Position numbers and translations under genes: made by a program. DNA of 49,583 bases from Oscillospiraceae bacterium (GTDB taxonomy: Bacteria; Bacillota; Clostridia; WRLR01). Where the stretch lies: assembly GCA_009777515.1 (NCBI GenBank), contig WRLR01000015.1:1-49583 (forward strand). The letters run 5' to 3'. The notes under the pieces are model-generated. The model had not been told where the DNA came from. It saw nothing but the letters and a program-made list of their open reading frames with translations, and did not search any database. Position 1 is the stretch's first letter. Each line of letters starts with the position of its first letter. Shown in pieces: positions 7,986 through 15,365 of the stretch.

Positions 7986-9671
7986 TTAGCGTTGCGTCAG
8001 TATCGCCCGTATTATCGCCGGGTCCATTTTCGGGACGCGCTCATATGTGTACAGCCCGTTCTGCTCCTGCTCGATGTCGGTCAACTGGGTGTAGCAAAGC
8101 GCGTGGATAGCCGGGTTTTGCTGCAGCGCCTCCGTCAAGCCCCGGAAACGCTCGATCATCTCGTCCAGGCTCGTGGGCCGCTGGCCGTAGCCCCACCCGT
8201 CAGGGTCGTCCTCGCTCCACCATATGCCGCCGTACTCGCTGATGAACGTGTACTGTTCCACGTCGTCCGAATGTTTGCACTCAATGGGGCCGAATGCGAG
8301 ATTATCGTAATATTCTTTAAATTTAACCGGGTCTTGTTCATAGTCGTGCGTACAGAGGATGTCGGAGAGCCCCGCGACATGGTGATAGCCGGACGTGTCT
8401 ATGACCGGTCGGGTGCGGTCGAGGGCGCGGGTCAGCGTGACCACGGCTGTCAGCAGCGCTTCGTCCTGCGTCTTCGGGGTCTCGTTGAACGGGCACCAGC
8501 CTACCAGCGCGGGATGGTTGTAGTCCCGCCGCACGGCCTCCCCCCACTCGGGCAGGATAGAGCGCCAGGCGCCGGGCAGCGACAGGTCCACGCCCCAATT
8601 GGGGTACTCGCCCCACACGATGTAGCCCATGCGGTCGCAGTGCGTTAGGAATCGCGGCTCGAATATCTTTTCGTGCAGACGCGCGCCGTTAAAGCCCATA
8701 TCGAGCGACAACTGTATATCGCCCGACAGCGCCGCGTCGTCGGGCGCGGTGTACAAGCCGTCGGGATAGAAGCCCTGGTCGAGCACGAGGCGCTGGAACA
8801 GAGGCTTCCCATTAAGGAACAGGCAGCCGTTTTCCGCCGCGACCGAGCGCATGCCAAAATAGCTTTCCACTACGTCGCTCTCCAGGTTGAGCGTCAGGTC
8901 ATACAGGTTGGGGCTGCCGATGTCCCACAGATGCAGGTCGTTCAGGCGCAGCATCAGAGAGGCGCGCCTGCCGCATACCCTCCCGGATACCGTGCCCTGT
9001 TCGGCGCCGCCGTAAGTCGCCCGGACGGTCAGCGTTTTCCCGTCCGCGTTTACGCAGTCGGCTTCCACGAGCAGCGCCGGCACATCCAGGCAGGGCGTGT
9101 AGCGCGCGTTGGCGATATATGCACTCGACACGTTCTCAAGCCAGACAGTTTGCCAAATCCCCGTCGTGCGCGTATACAGGCATCCGTACGAATGGTAGCG
9201 CGTGCTCTGCTTGCCGGTGGGCTGAACGGGGTCGCGGACGTCGTCCTCCGCGCATACGGTGATCACATTGTCGCCGTCCCTCAGCGCGCCTGTGGCGTCG
9301 AACGAAAAAGACGTATAGCCTCCCCGGTGCGTACCGATCGAAGCGCCATTCACCCAAACCTCCGTCTCGTAATCGCAGGCGCCTATGTGCAGCAATGTGC
9401 GGCGGCTGCCGGCGCGCCACCCGGAGGGCAGTGTAAATGTGCGGCGGTACCAAACGCACCGCATAAAATCGGTGTTGGCGACGCCGGACAGGTGGCTTTC
9501 GGGGCAAAACGGGACGGCAATCTCGCCGGCTAGCGGACCGTCCGCCCCTGGCAAGCCGCGCGCGCGCCCGCTCTGGCCATTGTCGGTTTCAAAAGACCAT
9601 GTGCCGTTAAGGTTCAACCAGTCTGGGCGGACGAACTGCGGGCGGGGATATTCCGGACGTGGGATTTGCAT
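7986..9671 (-). CDS. glycoside hydrolase family 2 protein (beta-galactosidase type)
   Basis: A 561-residue GH2 enzyme, expected to release a beta-linked sugar by the retaining mechanism. The N-terminal jelly-roll sugar-binding domain spans about residues 1-180 (RPDWLNLNGTWSFE, WYRRTF, EVWVNG, GGYTSFSFD). An immunoglobulin-like domain follows, then the TIM barrel from about residue 280. The acid/base is Glu397 in PFNETP and the nucleophile is Glu479 in ISEYGG. It is shorter than LacZ (about 1000 residues) and lacks the fifth domain. It has no signal peptide and so acts in the cytoplasm. A clear GGAGGAA site precedes the ATG. The exact specificity (galactosidase, glucuronidase or mannosidase) is not settled. 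Confidence 0.85.
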   Translation of the reverse strand: MQIPRPEYPRPQFVRPDWLNLNGTWSFETDNGQSGRARGLPGADGPLAGEIAVPFCPESHLSGVANTDFMRCVWYRRTFTLPSGWRAGSRRTLLHIGACDYETEVWVNGASIGTHRGGYTSFSFDATGALRDGDNVITVCAEDDVRDPVQPTGKQSTRYHSYGCLYTRTTGIWQTVWLENVSSAYIANARYTPCLDVPALLVEADCVNADGKTLTVRATYGGAEQGTVSGRVCGRRASLMLRLNDLHLWDIGSPNLYDLTLNLESDVVESYFGMRSVAAENGCLFLNGKPLFQRLVLDQGFYPDGLYTAPDDAALSGDIQLSLDMGFNGARLHEKIFEPRFLTHCDRMGYIVWGEYPNWGVDLSLPGAWRSILPEWGEAVRRDYNHPALVGWCPFNETPKTQDEALLTAVVTLTRALDRTRPVIDTSGYHHVAGLSDILCTHDYEQDPVKFKEYYDNLAFGPIECKHSDDVEQYTFISEYGGIWWSEDDPDGWGYGQRPTSLDEMIERFRGLTEALQQNPAIHALCYTQLTDIEQEQNGLYTYERVPKMDPAIIRAILTQR

Positions 9672-9700
9672 ATTTATTCCTCCATGCTAATGTTAATTAT

Positions 9701-9832
9701 AGGCGATTGTAAAAGTCGCGGACGCACAATGTGCGTCCCTACATGTAGGTAGCAAATTTTGCACATATTAAAATAAAATGTTGTATGGGCGAACAGCATT
9801 CACTCGTACAATTCCAGCTTTTACAATCACCT
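9701..9832. mobile_element. MITE-like element with 15-bp terminal inverted repeats
   Basis: AGGCGATTGTAAAAG (9701-9715) and CTTTTACAATCACCT (9818-9832) are inverted repeats matching at 14 of 15 bases. Inside lies a copy of the dispersed palindrome (9720-9738) and a decayed second copy near 9786. The 11-base ATGTTAATTAT directly precedes the left end (9690-9700) and recurs two bases after the right end (9835-9845), as expected for a target duplication, though a third copy at 9871-9881 makes this uncertain. It is too short to encode a transposase, so it would move in trans. Confidence 0.6.
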
Positions 9833-9845
9833 AAATGTTAATTAT

Positions 9846-9920
9846 CATGTACAAGTACATGAAATAACTTATGTTAATTATACCAAATTACATAGTCATT
9901 GATAGACCCTGTGATATAAT
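9846..9920 (+). promoter_or_regulatory. palindrome and extended -10 promoter before the deacetylase gene
   Basis: TGATATAAT at 9912-9920 is an extended -10 element (TGn plus a perfect TATAAT); no good -35 is seen 17 bases upstream, as is usual for such promoters. The palindrome CATGTAC-AA-GTACATG at 9846-9861 lies upstream and may be a regulator site for this gene and the divergent GH2 gene. The deacetylase start is about 80 bases downstream. Confidence 0.5.
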
Positions 9921-10000
9921 AAAACCTGATTTAGCGAATTAGCGAACGTTTAATAAATCAATTACTGTTATTTTGGACAACGAATTCTTGGAGGTTTGGC

Positions 10001-10795
10001 ATGGATACCAGGCTGATAGTAAGGGGCGATGATTTTGGCATATCGCACAGTTGCAATCTGGCGATAGAGGACTGTTTTATGAACGGCGTGCTCACCAGCG
10101 CGGCTATCATCGCGCCCGCGCCCTGGGCCGAGGAAGCGGCTGCGATGGCGCGCGCGCATCCGGAATGGTGCGTCGGCGCGCACCTGACGACCCTGGGCGA
10201 ATGGCGCGGCTACCGCTGGCGCCCGGTGCTGCCCCATGACAAAGTGAAGACCATCGTCGACGAATACGGGTTTTTGCATCAAACGCCGGACGCGTTTTTC
10301 GCCGCTTCGGCTGGTGCCATCGACTACGATCAGCTCGAGCGCGAGTTCATGGCGCAGGCTGACCTTATATCAAACGGCTGGGGCGTCAAGCTGGGGTACG
10401 CCGACTACCACTACATCAACGGAAACAGGTACAACGCCCCGGAATACGGGGAAGTGCTGCGCAGGGTCGCCAAGGCATATGGCGTGCCGCTGTCAGGCTA
10501 TGAGGGGGAGACCCGCTTCACCAGCATATACAACTCGGCGCCGGGCAAGAAACTGGATGTGTTCCTGGCGGCGCTGGATGCGCTCGAACCGGGGCTGTGG
10601 TTCTCCGTGCACCATCTGTTGCAAGACAATGCTGAAACCCAGGGGCTAAAATATTCCAACGTGGCCGATGAAAAGCCGGAAAGCACCGCTATACACCGCA
10701 CGGCGGAGGCGGCTGTGTTGACGCACCCGGCAGTGGCCGAGCGCATTAAAGCGCTGGGGATTCAATTGATCAGCTACCGCGATATAGATATATAG
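10001..10795 (+). CDS. YdjC/ChbG-family carbohydrate deacetylase
   Basis: A 264-residue member of the YdjC/ChbG family. Members remove acetyl groups from N-acetylated amino sugars in oligosaccharides, using a metal. The N-terminal RGDDFGIS stands for the family's ADDFG motif with two metal-binding Asp residues. VGAHLTT supplies the His ligand, and YADYHYINGNR and FSVHHLL are later family stretches. There is no signal peptide. A GGAGG ribosome-binding site precedes the start. It is followed after 29 bases by a GH109-like gene and then a coiled-coil gene in the same direction, probably one operon. Together with the GH109-like protein this points to intracellular handling of N-acetylated amino sugars, which is inference. 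Confidence 0.85.
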   Translation: MDTRLIVRGDDFGISHSCNLAIEDCFMNGVLTSAAIIAPAPWAEEAAAMARAHPEWCVGAHLTTLGEWRGYRWRPVLPHDKVKTIVDEYGFLHQTPDAFFAASAGAIDYDQLEREFMAQADLISNGWGVKLGYADYHYINGNRYNAPEYGEVLRRVAKAYGVPLSGYEGETRFTSIYNSAPGKKLDVFLAALDALEPGLWFSVHHLLQDNAETQGLKYSNVADEKPESTAIHRTAEAAVLTHPAVAERIKALGIQLISYRDIDI

Positions 10796-10824
10796 GTTCT
10801 ATTAGGATATGGGAGGGACGAGGT

Positions 10825-12048
10825 ATGAATAAAATATCGATAGGCTGTGTCGGGCTTGGCGGGCGCGGGATGGGGCTGCTGCGCGACTGCCTGTTGCCAC
10901 GGGGCGACGTGATTATCGCCGGGCTTTGCGACATGTATGAGGACAGGTGCGATGCAGCCAAACAGATGGTAAAGCAGGCGGGGCATCCCGGCCCGGCGGT
11001 CACCGACGATTACCGCAAGCTTTTGGATATGCCGGGCCTAGATGCCCTGATGGTGACCAGCGCATGGGAGTCCCATATTGAGATAGCCTGCGCGGCGATG
11101 CGGGCGGGCAAGTATGTGGCGGTAGAGGTCGGAGGGGCGTATTCAATTGACGACTGCTGGCGGCTGGTCCGAACGCACGAGGAAACGGGCGCCCAGTGCA
11201 TGCTGCTGGAGAACTGCTGTTACGGGCGCAACGAGTTGATGATCCAGAACATGGCCCGGCAGGGGGTGTTCGGTGAAATCGTGCATTGTCAGGGCGGGTA
11301 CCACCACAACCTCCGCAAGCAAATCGCCTATGGTCTCGAGAACCGGCATTACCGGTACAGGAACTATCTTAGCCGAAACTGCGAGAACTACCCCACGCAC
11401 GAATTGGGCCCAATCGCGCAGTTGCTGATGATAAACCGGGGGAACAGGATGCTGATGCTCAACTCCATCGCGTCCAAAGCGTCCGGCATGCGGGCGTTCA
11501 TACGCGGCGAGCGAGAGGAAGGCGGCGGCAATGGTGGAAGTGCGGGCGGAAGTGCGGGCGACTTGAATTTCGCCCAGGGCGACGTCGTCACGACCATCAT
11601 CAAATGCGCAGGCGGGGAGACCATCGCGCTCACGCTGGATACCACATTGCCGCGGGCATACTCGCGCGGCTATCAGGTCCATGGCACAAAGGGCATGTTC
11701 ATGGAAGACAACATGAGCATTTTCATAGACAAAAAGGATAACGAGTACGATTTTGAATGGCACAAGCGATGGGGCAATGTCGAAGAGTACAGGCAGCAAT
11801 ACGAGCACCCGGTCTGGCAGGAATATTTAAGGGGCGACATAAAGGGCGGGCACGAGGGCATCGACTGGCTGGTCATATCCGATTTCATCGACGCCGTGAA
11901 AGCGAGCGCAGCCGTACCGATTAATGTGTATGACATGGCGGCCTGGATGAGCATCTCTTGCCTGTCTGAGGACTCCATCGCAATGGGCGGGGCGCCTGTC
12001 CCCATACCGGACTTCACCAACGGCAAATGGATTGGCGGCTATGCGTAA
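10825..12048 (+). CDS. Gfo/Idh/MocA-family protein, GH109-like
   Basis: A 407-residue NAD(P)-binding protein. The N-terminal Rossmann fold shows VGLGGRGMG at residues 9-17. The central region has VEVGGAYSIDD (in place of the EKP motif), LLENCCYGRNELMIQNM and NYPTHELGPIAQ. The last two resemble GH109 alpha-N-acetylgalactosaminidases, which use an enzyme-bound NAD and a His in the PTHGLGP motif. Whether it is a GH109 hydrolase or an ordinary dehydrogenase cannot be settled by eye. A Gly/Ser-rich insertion with two 12-base repeats sits at about residues 229-245. There is no secretion signal. It lies between the deacetylase and the coiled-coil gene. Confidence 0.75.
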   Translation: MNKISIGCVGLGGRGMGLLRDCLLPRGDVIIAGLCDMYEDRCDAAKQMVKQAGHPGPAVTDDYRKLLDMPGLDALMVTSAWESHIEIACAAMRAGKYVAVEVGGAYSIDDCWRLVRTHEETGAQCMLLENCCYGRNELMIQNMARQGVFGEIVHCQGGYHHNLRKQIAYGLENRHYRYRNYLSRNCENYPTHELGPIAQLLMINRGNRMLMLNSIASKASGMRAFIRGEREEGGGNGGSAGGSAGDLNFAQGDVVTTIIKCAGGETIALTLDTTLPRAYSRGYQVHGTKGMFMEDNMSIFIDKKDNEYDFEWHKRWGNVEEYRQQYEHPVWQEYLRGDIKGGHEGIDWLVISDFIDAVKASAAVPINVYDMAAWMSISCLSEDSIAMGGAPVPIPDFTNGKWIGGYA

Positions 12049-12100
12049 TATGGGTATATATAATATACACAATAGCGCATAATTAACGGAGGGCACAGCC

Positions 12101-12592
12101 ATGTCGGGCCATTCATTTGACGCGGGGCGCACGCCATTGATATCCCAGGGCAACTACTACATGCCGGGCTTCGATTCCGACTATGAGGAGCGGATGCTGT
12201 TCCGCTACAGGGACGGCCTTAAAGAACAGCTAAAAACGTTGCAAGAGGACGAAGATTCCCCGTACAGGGAGCGCATGAAGGACATCGAGAAAAACTTGAA
12301 TACGTTGATTTTGTTCACCGAGAGGCAAATATACGAAAAACAGGTTTTAAAAGACAAGATGCGCGAGCAAAGGAAAGAGGCGTACATGCGCGCGGCGAAC
12401 CCCGCCGAAGCCGCCAGGATGGAGGAACGCAAAAATTTCCGCCACATCGCTTCGCTCAACAGGCAATTGACCATTATGGAGAGGCTGGCAGCATCGGCAA
12501 AAACAAACACAAAAGCAACCGACTCCGCCAAATACGACATGCTGCGCCGCGCCTTCGAAATATCGGTCGAAATAAAGCATATGATGTATTAA
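12101..12592 (+). CDS. charged coiled-coil protein, unknown function
   Basis: A 163-residue protein I do not recognise. From about residue 28 to 135 it is almost all charged and predicted helical: repeated Glu, Lys and Arg with heptad-like Leu/Ile/Met (LKEQLKTLQEDED, MKDIEKNLNTLILF, IASLNRQLTIMERL). This suggests a coiled coil or helical hairpin. The N-terminus has PLISQGNYYMPGFD. There is no signal peptide or membrane segment. A GGAGGG ribosome-binding site supports the start. It follows the GH109-like gene by 52 bases and ends 12 bases before the convergent regulator gene. A structural or accessory role in the deacetylase operon is only a guess. Confidence 0.65.
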   Translation: MSGHSFDAGRTPLISQGNYYMPGFDSDYEERMLFRYRDGLKEQLKTLQEDEDSPYRERMKDIEKNLNTLILFTERQIYEKQVLKDKMREQRKEAYMRAANPAEAARMEERKNFRHIASLNRQLTIMERLAASAKTNTKATDSAKYDMLRRAFEISVEIKHMMY

Positions 12593-12604
12593 ATGATGAA
12601 CACT

Positions 12605-13258
12605 TCAGATTATTTCAAATTCATTTCTATCGAATTCGATCAATCCGTCGCTGCGCATTTTTGACAGTTCGGACGACATTGCGCTGCGGTCGACGCACAG
12701 GTAATGCGCCAGCTCCTCGCGATTGAATGGAATGGTGAATTTATTCGCCGCGCCCCGCTGCGCGTCCAAATACGCGAGCAGTTTTTCCCTGGTCGTGCGC
12801 TTTGACAGTATATCGATCCGCTGGCTGAGCTGCAGGCTTTTTTCGGCGATCAGCTTTAGCATGTTTTCGATCATTTTTGTGTGATACGGGCAAACGGCGG
12901 TACATAATGTTGTGATTTTTTTGTAGTTTATGAACATTATTTCGGTTTTGTCCGCAGCCTGTATTGTGACGGGGCTGCTGTCCACGCCCGCGCAGGCGAA
13001 CACCTCGCCGAAAATTTCGGCGGCGCCCAGCTCGTTGAGCAGCATGATCCGCCCGTCGGCGTCCTCTTTTATTATTTTTACGCTGCCGGACAACACCAGC
13101 CCAACGGTTTTTACCGCACCGCCCGCCAAAATTATGATGTCGTCCTTTTCGTAACGCGCCACTTTTGCCGAAAGGCATGCAATTATCTTCTCAAAATCGG
13201 CATATGCGAAGCCTTCGAACAACAAATTTCCTTTTAGTGTTTCATAAATTATTTTCAT
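12605..13258 (-). CDS. Crp/Fnr-family transcriptional regulator
   Basis: A 217-residue regulator with an N-terminal cyclic-nucleotide-binding-type beta-roll (about residues 15-120, with GSVKIIKEDADGRIMLLNELG) and a C-terminal winged helix (REELAHYLCVDRSAMSSEL). No Cys cluster for an Fnr-type Fe-S centre is present at the N-terminus. The start at 13258 is chosen because a good promoter (13304-13332) lies over the first codons of the longer frame. It is divergent from hcp. In several anaerobes a Crp/Fnr relative called HcpR controls hcp during nitrosative stress, so this is probably such a regulator. That role is inferred from position. Confidence 0.8.
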   Translation of the reverse strand: MKIIYETLKGNLLFEGFAYADFEKIIACLSAKVARYEKDDIIILAGGAVKTVGLVLSGSVKIIKEDADGRIMLLNELGAAEIFGEVFACAGVDSSPVTIQAADKTEIMFINYKKITTLCTAVCPYHTKMIENMLKLIAEKSLQLSQRIDILSKRTTREKLLAYLDAQRGAANKFTIPFNREELAHYLCVDRSAMSSELSKMRSDGLIEFDRNEFEII

Positions 13259-13274
13259 ATCAATAATTATATTT

Positions 13275-13332
13275 GTTGTATTTGCAACGGAAATATTTCG
13301 TTTATCATAGTATGATGTAACCATTAAGTCAA
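13275..13332 (-). promoter_or_regulatory. promoter and inverted repeats between the Crp/Fnr gene and hcp
   Basis: On the minus strand TTGACT (13327-13332), a 17-base spacer and TATGAT (13304-13309) make a near-consensus promoter for the regulator. Downstream of it, between the two genes, are GTTG-N6-CAAC (13275-13288) and the perfect palindrome GAAATATTTC (13290-13299). Either could be an operator for the regulator, acting on itself and on hcp. No comparably clear plus-strand promoter for hcp was found. Confidence 0.6.
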
Positions 13333-13350
13333 GACAAAGAGGTGATTAGC

Positions 13351-15111
13351 ATGATTAAAAATGCAAATAATTCATTCCGCGCGGCGCAAACGGGCGCATC
13401 CGGCGGCAGTGGCGCGATCGGCGGCGGCGGCGCTTCCGGCGGAACCGACGCGACCAGCAGCAGCGGCGCCCCAGCTACCATGTTTTGCTTCCAGTGCGAG
13501 CAGACAGCCAAAGGCACGGCATGCACGGTCGGCGGCGTTTGCGGGAAAAAAGCCGACACCGCCAATCTGCAGGACGCCCTGACCGGGGAGCTGATTGGGC
13601 TTGCCATGGCTATGCGCGGCGCGACGGGCGCACCGGGCGCGGCGGGCGCGGCGGATGCAGCAGACGGAACGGGTGTGGCGGACGCAGCAAGCTCAACGCC
13701 CGGCGCCATTCCCGAGGGCGCCGCCAAAATAGTTATAGACAGCCTGTTTGCCACCGTGACCAATGTCAGCTTCAACAATTACACATTGATGGCGCAGATA
13801 AAAGACATTGCGCGCGAGAGGGAACGCACGGCTACCGGCAGCAACGGCGCCTTCGACATGGCGGGGCTTTGGGGCGCAGACGAAGACGTCAGGTCCTTAA
13901 AGTCGCTCATATTATTTGGCCTGCGCGGCATGGCGGCGTATGCGCATCATGCACGCGTACTGGGCAAAGCCGACGACGTAGTGGATAGCTTTTTTATTAA
14001 AGGGCTGTCCGCGCTCGGCGAAGAAAAAACGGCGGACGAGCTGCTCGCGCTAGTCATGGAGCTTGGCCAAACCAACCTCAAATGCATGGAGCTGCTCGAC
14101 GCGGCCAACACCGGGGCTTTTGGCGACCCCATGCCCACGAAGGTCACCAGCGTCATCGAGCCCGGCCCGTTTATCGTCGTTTCCGGACACGATCTGCGCG
14201 ACTTAAAACTGCTGTTGGAAGCGACGCAAGGCAAGGGCGTCAACATTTATACGCATAGCGAAATGCTGCCCGCCCACGGCTACCCGGAACTAAAGAAATT
14301 TGCGCACCTGAAGGGCAATTTCGGTACGGCCTGGCAGAACCAGCAAAATGAATTTGATAAAATCCCGGCGCCTGTCCTGTTTACGACAAACTGCCTGATG
14401 CCTGTAAAGCCAAACTATGCCGACAGGGTCTTTACGACTTCGGTCGTCGCGTATCCGGGCATTGCGCACATCGGGGAGGACAAGGATTTTTCGCCGCTGA
14501 TAGATAAGGCGCATGAGCTTGGCGGTTACAAAGAGCAGACTATTATGAAGGGGATCAACGGGGGCGACACGCTGACCGTGGGTTTCGCAAAAAACACGGT
14601 GCTGTCCGTCGCGGGCACGGTCATAGACGCCGTCAAAGCGGGGGCCATAAAGCACTTCTTCCTCGTCGGCGGCTGCGACGGGGCCAGGCCTGGCAGGAAC
14701 TACTACACGGAGTTTGTGAGGCAGTCTCCCAAGGATACTGTCATACTCACGCTAGCTTGCGGCAAATACCGCTTTAACGACATGGACGCCGGCGAAATCG
14801 GCGGCTTGCCCCGCATCATGGACATGGGGCAGTGCAACGACGCGTACAGCGCGATTAAAGTGGCGTCCGCCCTGGCCGAGGCATTTGAATGCAACATAAA
14901 CGAGCTGCCGCTGACGCTGGTGCTCTCATGGTACGAGCAAAAAGCCGTATGCATCCTGCTGACGCTACTGGCGCTCGGCATTAAAAACATTTATATAGGC
15001 CCGAGCCTGCCCGCGTTCATTTCGCCCAATATCCTGAACGTTATTGTAGAAAAATTTAACCTCACGCCGATCTCCACCCCGGAAGCCGACCTTAAAAAAA
15101 TATTGGGATGA
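13351..15111 (+). CDS. hcp: hybrid-cluster protein / hydroxylamine reductase (Hcp)
   Basis: A 586-residue Hcp. It reduces hydroxylamine or nitric oxide using a 4Fe-4S and a hybrid Fe-S-O cluster in the cytoplasm. The N-terminal cluster motif is CFQCEQTAKGTACTVGGVCG (C-x2-C-x8-C-x5-C). Hybrid-cluster ligands lie in GHDLRDL, TTNCLMP, VGGCDGARPG, LACGKYRF and WYEQKAV. The start ATG at 13351 follows AGAGGTG. It is unusual in carrying about 43 Gly/Ala/Ser-rich residues before MFCFQC and a second Ala/Gly-rich insertion at residues 90-120, both low complexity. An internal ATG at 13480 (MFCFQC) has no ribosome-binding site. It is transcribed away from a Crp/Fnr gene that may sense NO. Confidence 0.95.
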   Translation: MIKNANNSFRAAQTGASGGSGAIGGGGASGGTDATSSSGAPATMFCFQCEQTAKGTACTVGGVCGKKADTANLQDALTGELIGLAMAMRGATGAPGAAGAADAADGTGVADAASSTPGAIPEGAAKIVIDSLFATVTNVSFNNYTLMAQIKDIARERERTATGSNGAFDMAGLWGADEDVRSLKSLILFGLRGMAAYAHHARVLGKADDVVDSFFIKGLSALGEEKTADELLALVMELGQTNLKCMELLDAANTGAFGDPMPTKVTSVIEPGPFIVVSGHDLRDLKLLLEATQGKGVNIYTHSEMLPAHGYPELKKFAHLKGNFGTAWQNQQNEFDKIPAPVLFTTNCLMPVKPNYADRVFTTSVVAYPGIAHIGEDKDFSPLIDKAHELGGYKEQTIMKGINGGDTLTVGFAKNTVLSVAGTVIDAVKAGAIKHFFLVGGCDGARPGRNYYTEFVRQSPKDTVILTLACGKYRFNDMDAGEIGGLPRIMDMGQCNDAYSAIKVASALAEAFECNINELPLTLVLSWYEQKAVCILLTLLALGIKNIYIGPSLPAFISPNILNVIVEKFNLTPISTPEADLKKILG

Positions 15112-15115
15112 TTTA

Positions 15116-15320
15116 AAGGGAGCGGGACGACGAGGGCGGTAGGCGGGACGACAAGAGGGCGGGCGGGACGACGAGGGTGGCAGGCGGGACACTGTCCTCG
15201 GCATCCCCTACGAAAATGAATAGGCTATTGTAGGGACGACCGCCCCGGTCGTCCGCCTGCCAGATCCGGTCGTCCGCTTGCCAGATCTGGTCGTCCGCCT
15301 GCCAGATCCGGTCGCCTACC
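15116..15320. repeat. two inverted arrays of a 21-bp tandem repeat
   Basis: Between the convergent hcp and kinase genes lie three copies of a GCGGGACGACGAGGGCGG-type unit (about 15118-15190). Three full copies of a 21-base unit (CCGGTCGTCCGCCTGCCAGA plus T) follow at 15245-15307, then a partial fourth. The second array is roughly the reverse complement of the first. The whole can fold into a long GC-rich structure. A palindrome, GGACGACC/GGTCGTCC, sits at 15234-15254. This could terminate both genes. Confidence 0.85.
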
Positions 15321-15365
15321 CTACGCCCATTGTATGCGCCTGTACAAATGTGTCAAAACACATGT

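Noticed and set aside
13259-13324. 22-codon N-terminal extension of the Crp/Fnr regulator
   Set aside because: A near-consensus promoter for this gene lies across these codons, so they are not transcribed as coding sequence.
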